The notes below the pieces were generated by a model that made no database searches, was not told where the DNA came from, and saw nothing but the letters and a program-made list of their open reading frames with translations. A program made the position numbers and the translations under genes. DNA of 64,000 nt from Acidiphilium multivorum AIU301 (lineage in GTDB: Bacteria; Pseudomonadota; Alphaproteobacteria; Acetobacterales; Acetobacteraceae): contig NC_015186.1 in assembly GCF_000202835.1 (NCBI RefSeq), positions 1,922,001 to 1,986,000 of the forward strand. The letters run 5' to 3'. Within the stretch, counting starts at the first letter, position 1. The number at the start of each line of letters is the position of its first letter. Shown one piece after another: positions 37,760 through 46,567 of the stretch.

Positions 37760-38307
37760 GCGCGGTGCGGGCGCGCCGGGCGGGCGAGGTGCTCGGCTCG
37801 GGGATCGGCGCCGCGGGGGTGGAGCGGCGGGTGGAGATTGCCCCCTGCCCGGCGGTGAGCGGGGCGGCGGACCCGATCGGCGCGATCGCATCAAGGCTGG
37901 AGGCGGCGGGGTCGTGCCTGCTGGCGCTGCCGGAGCGGGGCTATTCGCCGCACCTCAGGATCACCCGCTACGAGGTGGTGCGCAGCGCGCTCGACGCCTA
38001 TGGCTGGGAGGCCTCGCGCATCCGCCCGCCGCACCCCTCGGGTGCGGAGATCGACCGCATGGACGAGGCGCTCGGCTGGCTCGCCGCGATCCCCGAGGAG
38101 CGGTTCGTGCTGCGGCGGATTCTCGGCGCGCGGGCGCTGACCCATCCGCTGACCGGGCGGCACCTGTTTCCCTGGCGCAGGCTCGGCGGCGTGCTGGGGG
38201 CGGACCACAAATCGGTCCAGCGCTGGCATCGCGAGGGGCTCGGCATCGTGCTCGCGGCCCTGGTGGCGGCGGAGCGCAAACTTGCCGAAAGCCGCGCATC
38301 GCGTTAA
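37756..38307 (+). CDS. DUF6362-like protein
   Basis: 183 residues. The central part has the pattern of DUF6362 proteins: a helical block, then IDRMDEALGWLAAIPEERFVLRR, then a helix-turn-helix-like end (WRRLGGVLGADHKSVQRWHREGLGIVLAAL). Such proteins are often seen in or near prophages and paired with small HTH proteins, as here. The C-terminal block suggests nucleic-acid binding. The first 35 residues are variable. The family assignment is from memory of its pattern, so treat it as tentative. No integrase, terminase or capsid gene is nearby. Confidence 0.65.
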   Translation: MSAVRARRAGEVLGSGIGAAGVERRVEIAPCPAVSGAADPIGAIASRLEAAGSCLLALPERGYSPHLRITRYEVVRSALDAYGWEASRIRPPHPSGAEIDRMDEALGWLAAIPEERFVLRRILGARALTHPLTGRHLFPWRRLGGVLGADHKSVQRWHREGLGIVLAALVAAERKLAESRASR

Positions 38308-38343
38308 GCCGCCGCATCCTTATCGCAGTTCGAGTGTGAATTC

Positions 38344-38910
38344 ATGAAGCAGCAGGCGAATCTGATCCGCGCCGGCCAGGTGATCGAGCATGACGGTCGC
38401 CGCTGGACGGTGCTCAAGCAGCAGATCATCACCCCGGGCAAGGGGGGCGCGTTCATCCAGGTGGAGATGCGCGACCTCAAGACCGGGAACAAGACCAACG
38501 AGCGCTGGCGCACCGCCGACACGGTCGAGCGGCTGATGACGGACAACCGCGACTACACCTATTCCTACACCGACGGCGACAACCTGGTGCTGATGGACGG
38601 CGAGACCTTCGAGCAGTTCCTGGTGCCGGCCGAGCTGCTCGGCGATCAGGCGCCGTTCCTGCAGGACAACATGGCGGTGATCGTCGACCTGGTGGAAGGC
38701 GACCCGGTGGGCATCCACCTGCCGGCGACGGTGACGCTGGAGATCGTCGAGGCCGATCCGGTGGTGAAGGGGCAGACCGCCTCCTCCTCCTACAAGCCGG
38801 CGAAGCTGTCGAACGGGGTGAAGGTGATGGTGCCGCCCTTCATCGAGGCGGGCGAGCGCATCGTCGTCCGCACCGAGGATTCGACCTACGTCGAGCGGGC
38901 CAAGGGCTGA
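38344..38910 (+). CDS. efp: Elongation factor P
   Basis: A 188-residue, three-domain beta-barrel factor that relieves ribosome stalling at polyproline. The modified residue in the loop ITPGKGGAFIQ is Lys33, so this is the lysine type that EpmA beta-lysylates. C-terminal domain III ends with VPPFIEAGERIVVRTEDSTYVERAKG (motif by its ends VPPFIEAGE and TYVERA). Intact. A 54-base gap leads to the phosphatase gene downstream. Confidence 0.97.
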   Translation: MKQQANLIRAGQVIEHDGRRWTVLKQQIITPGKGGAFIQVEMRDLKTGNKTNERWRTADTVERLMTDNRDYTYSYTDGDNLVLMDGETFEQFLVPAELLGDQAPFLQDNMAVIVDLVEGDPVGIHLPATVTLEIVEADPVVKGQTASSSYKPAKLSNGVKVMVPPFIEAGERIVVRTEDSTYVERAKG

Positions 38911-38964
38911 GGCCGGGCGCGGCGCACGGGCGCCGCGCCGGACCGTTTTCCGGAGTATCGAGCC

Positions 38965-39792
38965 ATGACCCCCCGCCGTTCCGCGCACATGACCATCATG
39001 GTCGCCGCGGCCCAGAAGGCCGCGCGACGGCTGGTCCGCGATTTCAACGAGGTCGAGCATCTCCAGGTCTCGGTGAAGGGGCCGTCCGACTTCGTCAGCC
39101 AGGCGGACATGCGCGCCGAGCAGACGATCCGCGAGGAGCTGGAACGCGCCCGGCCCGGCTACGCCTTCCTGATGGAGGAAAGCGGGGCGCATGGCTCGGA
39201 GAACTGGGCGTGGCGGTGGATCGTCGATCCGCTCGACGGGACGACCAATTTCCTGCACGCGATCCCGAACTGGGCGATCTCGATCGCGCTGGAGAAGCGG
39301 CTGCCGGAGGGCGGCAGCGAGATCGTCGCCGGCATGGTGATGGCGCCGGCGCTCGACGAGCTGTTCTGGGCCGAAAAGGGCGCGGGCGCCTATCTCAACG
39401 ACCGGCGGCTGCGGGTGTCGTCGCGGCGGGACTGGTCGAGCGCGCTGTTCGCGACGGGGATTCCCTTCGCCAGGACCGCGCCGCGCAACCGCCTCGCCTT
39501 CGCCCGCGTGCTCGGCGCGCTGATGCCGGAGACGGCGGGCGTGCGGCGGATGGGCTCGGCCTCGCTCGACCTCGCCTGGACGGCGGCGGGGCGGTATGAC
39601 GGCTACTGGGAACTCGGCACCCATCTGTGGGATGTCGCCGCCGGCGCGCTGATGGTGCGCGAGGCGGGCGGCTACGCCACCGCGCCGGATGGCGGCGATG
39701 CGCTGAGCGGCGACATCGTCGCCGGCAACCCGCATATCCACCCGCGGCTGCGCGAGCTGGTCGGCTCGGCGCTGGAGACCGCGAAAACCTGA
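38965..39792 (+). CDS. suhB: Inositol-1-monophosphatase family protein
   Basis: A 275-residue Mg-dependent, lithium-sensitive-type phosphatase. Motif A is WIVDPLDGTTNFLHAIPNW, preceded by the metal Glu in LMEESGAHG; motif B is WDVAAGALMVREAGG. The fold and length suit SuhB-like inositol monophosphatase. ATG 38965 precedes two further in-frame ATGs (38989, 38998). It follows efp on the same strand. Confidence 0.93.
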   Translation: MTPRRSAHMTIMVAAAQKAARRLVRDFNEVEHLQVSVKGPSDFVSQADMRAEQTIREELERARPGYAFLMEESGAHGSENWAWRWIVDPLDGTTNFLHAIPNWAISIALEKRLPEGGSEIVAGMVMAPALDELFWAEKGAGAYLNDRRLRVSSRRDWSSALFATGIPFARTAPRNRLAFARVLGALMPETAGVRRMGSASLDLAWTAAGRYDGYWELGTHLWDVAAGALMVREAGGYATAPDGGDALSGDIVAGNPHIHPRLRELVGSALETAKT

Positions 39793-39830
39793 TCCGGGCC
39801 GCCATTGAGCGGCATGGGAGACATGCGCTA

Positions 39831-40466
39831 GTGTCGCACGCGATGCGACATTGCGGCTTCCTCGCGGCGTGCATGGCGGCCGCGTTCATCCTCATTCATC
39901 CGGCGCCGGCGCAGGTTGTCGTCAACCCGCAGGCGCTGCGGCAGCTCGGCGGGCCCGCGCCGGCGGCGAAGCCCGCGGCGCCGGCGCCCGAACGGCGGGC
40001 GGTGCCGAAGCCGGCGATCGTCCGGCGGCCGGCGCCGCATCGCGCCGTGTCGCGCCTGCCGCTGCCGCCGCCCCCCGCGCCGGTGATCGCCGCGGCGCGG
40101 CCCGCCCTGCCCCATCCGGCGCCGAAGCCGGCACCGAAGCCGCAGCCGGCGGCGCCGAAGCCGCCCGCGCCCGTCGCCATCGTGATGCCCGGCACCAGCG
40201 CGGCGCCGGGACCGCGGGGCGAGGCGGCGGTGAAGCGGTTTCTCGCCGCGCCCCGGCCGCGCGGGCTGCGCTTCCTGGTGCGCGCGACCGCGCCGGGGGT
40301 GGCCGACGATCCCTCCATCGCGCGGCGGCTGGCGCTGCGGCGGGGGATGGCGGTGCGCCATATGCTGCTGAAGGCCGGGATTCCGGCAGAGCGGATCATC
40401 GTGCAGGCGCTCGGCAATCCGCCGGGCGCGCCGGACGACCGCGTGACGCTGAGCACCCTTCCCTGA
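39831..40466 (+). CDS. Secreted Pro/Ala-rich protein with OmpA-like C-terminus
   Basis: 211 residues from GTG 39831 (GGGAG ten bases upstream); ATG 39843 is an alternative. A signal peptide (CGFLAACMAAAFILIHPAPAQ) is followed by a 110-residue Ala/Pro/Lys linker such as could cross the periplasm. The last 85 residues (GLRFLVRATAPGVADDPSIARRLALRRGMAVRHMLLKAGIPAERIIVQALGNP, described here by its ends) look like the second half of an OmpA-type peptidoglycan-binding domain. It directly precedes the ExbB/MotA- and MotB-like genes and is probably part of the same apparatus. Confidence 0.7.
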   Translation: MSHAMRHCGFLAACMAAAFILIHPAPAQVVVNPQALRQLGGPAPAAKPAAPAPERRAVPKPAIVRRPAPHRAVSRLPLPPPPAPVIAAARPALPHPAPKPAPKPQPAAPKPPAPVAIVMPGTSAAPGPRGEAAVKRFLAAPRPRGLRFLVRATAPGVADDPSIARRLALRRGMAVRHMLLKAGIPAERIIVQALGNPPGAPDDRVTLSTLP

Positions 40467-40479
40467 GGCAGGAGCCCCG

Positions 40480-41613
40480 ATGACCCGACCGAACAGCTAC
40501 CTGATCCGCATGCTGGTGTTCCTGGTCCTGGTCTACGGGCTGGCCGCCTTCCTCGCGCCGACGCTGGAGAAGTTCTTCCTCGCCAACCCGGTGGTGAACT
40601 CGGTGATCGCGGTGGTGGAGGTGTTCGGCATCTTCTGGAACCTGCGGCAGGTGATGCGGCTGAGCCCGGAAGTGGACTGGGTGGAGCGGTTCCAGCGCTC
40701 GCGCGCCTCGATCGAGCATGGGCCGAAACCGCGGCTGCTGCTGCCGATGGCGCGGATGTTCGGCGGGCGGCACGAGGACGGGCGGCGGGTGACGCTGTCG
40801 GTCGCGAGCATGCGGACCATGCTGGATGGCATCGCCAGCCGGCTCGACGAAAGCCGCGAGACCTCGCGCTACGTGACCGGGGTGATGATCTTCCTCGGCC
40901 TGCTCGGGACGTTCTGGGGGCTGCTGAAGACGGTGCACGCGGTGGCCGCGGTGATCGCGGCGATGAACCTCGCGGGCGGGGACGTGAACGGGATGTTCGC
41001 CCAGCTCAAGGCCGGGCTCGCCGGGCCGCTGGCGGGGATGGGCACGGCGTTCTCCTCCTCGATGTTCGGGCTTTCGGGCGCGCTGATCCTCGGCTTCCTC
41101 GACCTGACGGCAGGACAGGCGATGACGCGCTTCTTCAACGAGCTGGAGGAGTGGCTCGCCGGGCTGACGCGGGTTTCCTCGGGGGCGGTGGCCGCGGATG
41201 GCGAGGGCGGGCTGCCGGCCTATGCGCAGGCGCTGCTGGAGCAGAACACCGAGAATGTCGAGGCGCTGCAACGACTGCTGGCGCGCAGCGAGGAGAGCCG
41301 GCACGACGCCACGCGGACGATCGCGGAGATGAGCGAGCGGATGAACGTGCTGGCGGAATCGATCCAGAACTCGCAGCGGGTGATGCTGCGGGTGGGCGAA
41401 GGGCTGGCCGCCCTCACCCGCCTCGCCGAACGCAGCGACGAGCGCAACGGCAGCGAGATCGCGCGGGCGCATCTGCGCAACATCGAACTGCTGATCGCGC
41501 GGATGATCGCCGAGGCGGAACAGGGGCGGGTGCAGGGGCTCGCCGATCTGCGCCACGACCTCAACGTGCTGACCCGGACCGTCGCCGCGCGGTTCGACGA
41601 GGCGAAGGGCTGA
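40480..41613 (+). CDS. MotA/TolQ/ExbB-like proton-channel family protein
   Basis: 377 residues. Membrane helices are near residues 8-27, 36-55, 129-150 (GVMIFLGLLGTFWGLLKTVHAV) and 180-205 (GMGTAFSSSMFGLSGALILGFL). The last two with their Gly/Thr/Ser content match helices 3 and 4 of MotA/ExbB, where the ion path runs. A C-terminal coiled-coil tail of about 150 residues follows (EMSERMNVLAESIQNSQRVM...). AGGAG precedes ATG 40480. The next gene, 3 bases on, encodes the partner with the conserved membrane Asp. It is not next to flagellar or Tol genes, so its task is unknown. Confidence 0.85.
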   Translation: MTRPNSYLIRMLVFLVLVYGLAAFLAPTLEKFFLANPVVNSVIAVVEVFGIFWNLRQVMRLSPEVDWVERFQRSRASIEHGPKPRLLLPMARMFGGRHEDGRRVTLSVASMRTMLDGIASRLDESRETSRYVTGVMIFLGLLGTFWGLLKTVHAVAAVIAAMNLAGGDVNGMFAQLKAGLAGPLAGMGTAFSSSMFGLSGALILGFLDLTAGQAMTRFFNELEEWLAGLTRVSSGAVAADGEGGLPAYAQALLEQNTENVEALQRLLARSEESRHDATRTIAEMSERMNVLAESIQNSQRVMLRVGEGLAALTRLAERSDERNGSEIARAHLRNIELLIARMIAEAEQGRVQGLADLRHDLNVLTRTVAARFDEAKG

Positions 41614-41616
41614 GCC

Positions 41617-42645
41617 ATGGCACGCACGATCCGCGGCCGCAACAACGGGCTGGAGATCTGGCCGGGCTATGTCGACGCGCTGTCGACCCTGCTGATGGTG
41701 ACGATCTTCGTGCTGCTCGTCTTCGTGCTGGCGGAGGCGTTCCTGTCGGTGGCGCTGTCGGGGCGGAACAAGACGATCACCGCGCTGCGCAGCGAGATCG
41801 CCCAGCTCTCGCACGTGCTGGCGCTGCAAAAGTCGAAGACGGCCTCGCTGCAGGACGAACTCGCCAGCATGGCCTCGCTGATGAAGGCGGCGAAGACGCG
41901 CGAGGCCGCGCTGATGGCGGCGAACGCGGCGCTCACGGCGAAGACCGCGACGCTCGGCGCCGCCGTGACGGCGGCGGGCGGGAAACTCGCCGGCCAGGTG
42001 AAGCTGAACGCGCAGGAGCTGCAGACGGTCAGCCTGCTCAACCAGCAGATCGCGGCGCTGCGGCTGCAGCTCGCGACGATCGCCGCAGCGCTCGATGCGG
42101 CGCAGAAGAAGGACCAGGAAGAGCACGTGCAGATCGCCGATCTCGGCCAGCGGCTGAACGAGGCGCTGGCGCGCAAGGTGCAGTCGCTGGAGCAGTATCG
42201 CAGCGAGTTCTTCGGCGTGCTGCGCAAGGCGCTGGCGGACCAGAAGGACATCAAGGTGGTGGGCGACCGCTTCGTGTTCGAGAGCGCGGTGCTGTTCCCC
42301 TCCGACTCGGCACGGCTCTCGGCCAAGGGCAAGGCGGAGATCGCGAAGGTGGCGCAGGCGATCGAGGCGATCGCGCCGAAGATTCCGGACAAGATCAACT
42401 GGGTGCTGAGCGTCACCGGCTATGCCGACAAGGAGGCGATCACCGGCGGGCCGTACAAGGACAATTTCGACCTCTCGGCGGCGCGCGCGCTTTCGGTGCT
42501 GCACCTGCTGATCGCGGACGGGGTGCCGAAGAACCGGGTGGTGGCGGCCGGGTTCGGCGCGGATCACCCGATCGCCACGGGCAATACGCCGCAGGACCTC
42601 GCGCAGAACCGGCGGATCGAGTTCCGGCTCACCTCGGCGGATTGA
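41617..42645 (+). CDS. MotB/OmpA-like peptidoglycan-binding motor partner
   Basis: 342 residues. One membrane helix begins WPGYVDALSTLLMVTIFVLL; Asp20 sits at its start, as the ion-binding Asp does in MotB and ExbD. A long coiled coil spans about residues 50-200. The OmpA-like peptidoglycan domain runs from 215 to the end (VFPSDSARLS, TGYADKEAI, LSAARALSVLHLLI, NRRIEF). The upstream gene supplies the 4-helix partner. Together they look like a proton-driven torque or scaffold unit anchored to the cell wall. The following gene is convergent (cobT, 16-base gap). Confidence 0.88.
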   Translation: MARTIRGRNNGLEIWPGYVDALSTLLMVTIFVLLVFVLAEAFLSVALSGRNKTITALRSEIAQLSHVLALQKSKTASLQDELASMASLMKAAKTREAALMAANAALTAKTATLGAAVTAAGGKLAGQVKLNAQELQTVSLLNQQIAALRLQLATIAAALDAAQKKDQEEHVQIADLGQRLNEALARKVQSLEQYRSEFFGVLRKALADQKDIKVVGDRFVFESAVLFPSDSARLSAKGKAEIAKVAQAIEAIAPKIPDKINWVLSVTGYADKEAITGGPYKDNFDLSAARALSVLHLLIADGVPKNRVVAAGFGADHPIATGNTPQDLAQNRRIEFRLTSAD

Positions 42646-42661
42646 GGCGCGGGCGCCGCCC

Positions 42662-44530
42662 TCAGGCGACCAGGGGGGCGCGGAGGGCGGCGGCGCGGGC
42701 CCAGCTTTCGGCGGCGTCCTGGTCGAAGAGTTCGGCGAGTTTCTTCATCATCGTGCCGCCGAGTTCCTCGGCATCGACCAGGGTGACGGCGCGGCGGTAG
42801 TAGCGCGTGACGTCGTGGCCGATGCCGATGGCGACCAGCTCGACGAAGTCGCGGCTTTCGATGTCGCGGATCACGTCGCGCAGATGGCGTTCGAGATAGC
42901 TGCCCTGGTTGACCGAGAGGGTGGAATCGTCGACCGGCGCGCCATCGGAGATGACCATCAGGATGCGGCGGTGCTCGGGCCGGGCGCAGAGGCGGCGATA
43001 GGCCCAGGCCAGGGCCTCGCCGTCGATGTTTTCCTTGAGCAGCCCCTCGCGCAGCATCAGGCCGAGATTGCGGCGGGCGCGGCGCCAGGGTTCGTCCGCC
43101 CCCTTGTAGACGATGTGGCGGAGGTCGTTCAGCCGGCCGGGATTGCGCGGCTTGCCGTCCGCCACCCATTTCTCGCGGCTCTGCCCGCCCTTCCAGGCGC
43201 GGGTGGTGAAGCCGAGGATTTCCACCTTCACCGCGCAGCGCTCCAGCGTGCGGGCCAGGATGTCGCTGCACATGGCGGCGACCGAGATCGGCCGGCCGCG
43301 CATCGAGCCGGAATTGTCGATCAGCAGGGTCACCACCGTGTCGCGGAATTCCATCTCGCGCTCGCGCTTGAAGGAGAGCGGCAGCAGCGGGTCGGCGACG
43401 ACGCGGGCGAGGCGGCCGACATCGAGCAGGCCTTCCTCCAGGTCGAAATCCCAGGCGCGCTGCTGCTGGGCGAGCAGGCGGCGCTGCAGGCGGTTGGCGA
43501 GCTTGGAGACCACGCCGTGCAGATGCTGGAGCTGCTGGTCGAGCTGCTGGCGCAGGCGGGCGAGTTCCTCGGGATCGCAGAGCTGCTCGGCGCCGATTTC
43601 CTCGTCGAAGGCGCGGGTATAGGCGTGGTAGGCGGCACCGGTTTCATCTTCCACCGGCTTGCGGCGCTGCTGCGGGCCGGCGGGCGCCTCGTCCGGCGCG
43701 GCGGCGGAATCGTCGTCGGTCTCCTCGTCGGCCTCGGCGTCGGAGGCTTCGGATTCGAGGGAGTCGGGGGCCTCGGAAAGCAGGTCCTGGTCGTCCTCGC
43801 GGGTCTGGGTCTCGCCCTCGCTGGAATTGTCCTGCGAGAGGGACTGTTCGCCCTGCTCGCCCTGTTCCTCGCTGTCCTCGCCTTCCTCGGACTCGGCTTC
43901 GGCCTCGGCGAGGTCCATCACCGCGAGCAGGCGGCGGGCGGCGCGGGCGAAGGCGTCCTGGTCGGCGCGCTCGGCGGCGAGATCGTCCAGCGCCCGGTCG
44001 GCATCGCCGGTCAGGGTCTCGCGCCAGAGATCGAGGATGTGGCGGGCGGCGGCGGGGATCGAGGCCGGGTCCATGCGCTCGCGGGCGAGCAGGCCGAGCG
44101 CCTGGGCGGTGGAGAGCTGCTCGGCGCGGCTCATCCGGTCGAGCCCCTCGGCCTCGGCGTCCTCGTTCAGCTTGCGCTGGAGATTGGCGGCGACACCCTG
44201 CATGTGGGCGGCGCCGACGATCTCGACGCGGGCCTGTTCCAGCGCGTCGTAGGCATCGCGGGCGTCGCGGGCGACGGGGGCGCGGGCGGCGTGGATGGCG
44301 TCGTCGTGATGGCGCAGGCGCAGCGCCATCGCATCGGCGATGCCGCGCAGCCTGGCGACCTCGGCCGGCGGCAGGGCGCGCGTCGGCGCCGGCAGGCGGG
44401 CGCGCTTGCCGGCGAGGCCCGCCGCCCCCGGCTGGTAGGCGACCTGCACCTCGTCCGACCCGGCGATGGCGCGGACGGCGCCGGCGGTGGCGCGCTTGAA
44501 TTCCTCGCTGCGGGAGGGTTCGGCCGGCAT
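42662..44530 (-). CDS. cobT: Cobaltochelatase subunit CobT
   Basis: A 622-residue subunit of the aerobic cobaltochelatase (CobNST), which inserts Co2+ into hydrogenobyrinate a,c-diamide. A VWA domain in the C-terminal half has the MIDAS motif DNSGS ([14 protein letters not shown]). A very acidic linker at about residues 205-285 ([14 protein letters not shown]...) separates the domains, as in other CobT proteins. Its start overlaps the cobS stop by one base (TGATG). cobN is not in the window. Confidence 0.95.
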   Translation of the reverse strand: MPAEPSRSEEFKRATAGAVRAIAGSDEVQVAYQPGAAGLAGKRARLPAPTRALPPAEVARLRGIADAMALRLRHHDDAIHAARAPVARDARDAYDALEQARVEIVGAAHMQGVAANLQRKLNEDAEAEGLDRMSRAEQLSTAQALGLLARERMDPASIPAAARHILDLWRETLTGDADRALDDLAAERADQDAFARAARRLLAVMDLAEAEAESEEGEDSEEQGEQGEQSLSQDNSSEGETQTREDDQDLLSEAPDSLESEASDAEADEETDDDSAAAPDEAPAGPQQRRKPVEDETGAAYHAYTRAFDEEIGAEQLCDPEELARLRQQLDQQLQHLHGVVSKLANRLQRRLLAQQQRAWDFDLEEGLLDVGRLARVVADPLLPLSFKREREMEFRDTVVTLLIDNSGSMRGRPISVAAMCSDILARTLERCAVKVEILGFTTRAWKGGQSREKWVADGKPRNPGRLNDLRHIVYKGADEPWRRARRNLGLMLREGLLKENIDGEALAWAYRRLCARPEHRRILMVISDGAPVDDSTLSVNQGSYLERHLRDVIRDIESRDFVELVAIGIGHDVTRYYRRAVTLVDAEELGGTMMKKLAELFDQDAAESWARAAALRAPLVA

Positions 44531-45546
44531 CAGGCGCCGCGGCGGGGATGCACGCCGGTTTCAACCTCCGCGTTGAAGCAGCGCTGGTAGTATTCGGCCA
44601 CGGTGGCGCGCTCGGCCTCGTCGCACTTGTTGAGGAAGGTGAGGCGGAAGGCGAAGCCGACATCGTTGAAGATGCGGGCGTTCTCGGCCCAGGTGATGAC
44701 GGTGCGCGGGGACATCACGGTGGAGATGTCGCCGTTGATGAAGCCGGCGCGGGTGAGATCGGCCAGGGCGACCATGCTCTCGATCCGCTTCTTCTCCGCC
44801 GCGTCCGCCTCGGTGATGCCGAGCTTGGCCATGACGATGGAGACTTCCTGGCCGTGCGGCAGGTAGTTCAGCGTGGCGACGATGTTCCAGCGGTCCATCT
44901 GGCCCTGGTTGATCTGCTGGGTGCCGTGATAGAGGCCGGTGGTGTCGCCGAGGCCGACCGTGTTGGCGGTGGCGAAGAGGCGGAAGGCCGGGTGCGGGCG
45001 GATGACGCGGTTCTGGTCGAGCAGGGTGAGCTTGCCCTCGACCTCCAGCACGCGCTGGATGACGAACATCACGTCCGGCCGGCCGGCGTCGTATTCGTCG
45101 AACACCAGCGCGCAGGGGTGCTGCAGCGCCCAGGGCAGCAGGCCCTCGCGGAATTCGGTGACCTGCTTGCCGTCCTTCAGCACGATCGCGTCCTTGCCGA
45201 CGAGGTCGATGCGGGAGATGTGGCTGTCGAGATTGACGCGGATGCAGGGCCAGTTGAGGCGGGCGGCGACCTGCTCGATATGCGTCGACTTGCCGGTGCC
45301 GTGATAGCCCTGGATCATCACCCGGCGGTTGAGGGCGAAGCCGGCGAGGATGGCGATGGTCGTCTCCGGGTCGAAGCGGTAGGTCGCGTCGATCTCGGGG
45401 ACGTGCTCGGTGCGCTCGGAGAAGGCGGGGATCTCGAAGCCGCACTCGATGCCGAAGACCTCGCGCGCCGAGACGGTGCGGTCCGGCAGGTTGATCGCCG
45501 AGGTCGGCGTGCCGCGGGTTTCGGCGATTGCAGCGAGATTGTTCAT
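44530..45546 (-). CDS. cobS: Cobaltochelatase AAA+ subunit CobS
   Basis: Start ATG 45546 ([12 protein letters not shown]), 338 residues. It is an AAA+ ATPase that forms a ring with CobT and energises metal insertion. Walker A is [15 protein letters not shown], Walker B is [15 protein letters not shown], and sensor 1 is [12 protein letters not shown]. The frame is open upstream but that part is not conserved. GAGG lies upstream. It follows the DnaJ-domain gene by 62 bases and precedes cobT in one operon. Confidence 0.96.
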   Translation of the reverse strand: MNNLAAIAETRGTPTSAINLPDRTVSAREVFGIECGFEIPAFSERTEHVPEIDATYRFDPETTIAILAGFALNRRVMIQGYHGTGKSTHIEQVAARLNWPCIRVNLDSHISRIDLVGKDAIVLKDGKQVTEFREGLLPWALQHPCALVFDEYDAGRPDVMFVIQRVLEVEGKLTLLDQNRVIRPHPAFRLFATANTVGLGDTTGLYHGTQQINQGQMDRWNIVATLNYLPHGQEVSIVMAKLGITEADAAEKKRIESMVALADLTRAGFINGDISTVMSPRTVITWAENARIFNDVGFAFRLTFLNKCDEAERATVAEYYQRCFNAEVETGVHPRRGA

Positions 45547-45608
45547 CGATCCATCATCCTCAGGTCTCTTGTCGTCAGAGTACTCGGCATGGCGCGGCGC
45601 GCAAGGGA

Positions 45609-46199
45609 TCAGGCGCCGGCGGCGGCGCGGGGCTGACCCTCGGCGGCCGGCAGGCGGGCGCGCAGCGTCGCGTAGGCGAGGTTGATCGTCTTCAGCCGTT
45701 CCTCGGCGCTGCGGTCGCCGCCATTGGCGTCCGGGTGGTGGCGCTTGGCCAGCTCCTTGTAGCGGGCGCGCACCGCCTCGCGGGTGACCGGCCAGGCGAG
45801 GCCGAGCACGTCCAGCGCCTCGCGCAGCTCGGGCGGGGCGCGCTCGGGCTCGGGACGGCGGGCGCGGCCGAGGCCGGAAAAGGCGGCGAGCTCGGCCTCC
45901 ACCGCCTCGCCGACGGCGCCGGCGCGGCCGAGCGGCCAGGTGGGGCGCTGCCAAGCGGTGTCGGCGCGCAGATGCGCCTCGATCTCGCCGGGGCTCATGC
46001 CCTTGTAGTAGTCCCAGCCGGCATTGTAGGCGCGGACATGCTCGAGGCAGAACCAGTGCCAGTCGCGCAGGTGCTCGCGCGAGCGGGGGGCGCGGTATTC
46101 GCCTTGCTTGTCGCAGTCGGGCATGTCGCAGGCGCGGCCCGGGGCATCCGGGTCGGGCGCGAAGGCGCGCACGCGGCGGGTGGTCCGGGTCATGGGCAT
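45609..46199 (-). CDS. DnaJ-domain protein (cobS-linked)
   Basis: 196 residues from ATG 46199 (an alternative ATG is at 46193). The C-terminal 60 residues are a J domain with HPD in [14 protein letters not shown], so it can stimulate DnaK-type Hsp70. The N-terminal part has a possible metal-binding set, [16 protein letters not shown] and [11 protein letters not shown]. This combination is seen in alphaproteobacterial J proteins encoded beside cobS. It is divergent from bolA with 74 bases between. Confidence 0.87.
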   Translation of the reverse strand: MPMTRTTRRVRAFAPDPDAPGRACDMPDCDKQGEYRAPRSREHLRDWHWFCLEHVRAYNAGWDYYKGMSPGEIEAHLRADTAWQRPTWPLGRAGAVGEAVEAELAAFSGLGRARRPEPERAPPELREALDVLGLAWPVTREAVRARYKELAKRHHPDANGGDRSAEERLKTINLAYATLRARLPAAEGQPRAAAGA

Positions 46200-46273
46200 A
46201 GTCTCGTCATGTTCCCTAATTTGCCCTTTGCCGGCGTCTTGGCAACCGGGGGGCGGCGGCGCACAATCCACCC

Positions 46274-46567
46274 ATGACATCACGATCCGACAGAATCCGC
46301 GCGATCCTCGCAGAACGCTTCGCGCCCGGCCTGCTCGAGCTGAAGGACGACAGCGCGAAACACGCCAGCCATATCGGCCGGATGACCGGGCCGGGACACG
46401 CGCCGGAGGCGGGCGAGACGCATTACCGGCTGAAGATGGTGGCCGAGGCGTTCCGGGGGATGAACCGGGTGGCGCGGCAGCGGGCGGTGAACGAGGCGCT
46501 GAAGGCCGAGTTCGAGACCGGGCTGCACGCGCTCAGCCTCGACCTCAAGACGCCGGACGAAGCCTGA
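46274..46567 (+). CDS. bolA: BolA-family protein
   Basis: A 97-residue class II KH-like fold. The family region HASHIGRMTGPGHAPEAGETHYRLKMVAEAFRGMNRVARQRAV (anchored by HYRL and FRGMNRVARQR) is complete. BolA proteins pair with monothiol glutaredoxins in iron-sulfur and redox handling. ATG 46274. Its TGA overlaps the CTG that is the apparent start of the next gene. Confidence 0.93.
   Translation: MTSRSDRIRAILAERFAPGLLELKDDSAKHASHIGRMTGPGHAPEAGETHYRLKMVAEAFRGMNRVARQRAVNEALKAEFETGLHALSLDLKTPDEA

Noticed and set aside
37286-38307. Prophage
   Set aside because: Only a small HTH gene and a DUF6362-like gene are present, with no integrase, terminase, capsid or att duplication.
39831-45546. A complete Zorya defence system
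   Set aside because: Only the ZorA/ZorB-like motor pair is matched. No ZorC, ZorD or ZorE-like gene is present, and the neighbours are cobT and cobS.
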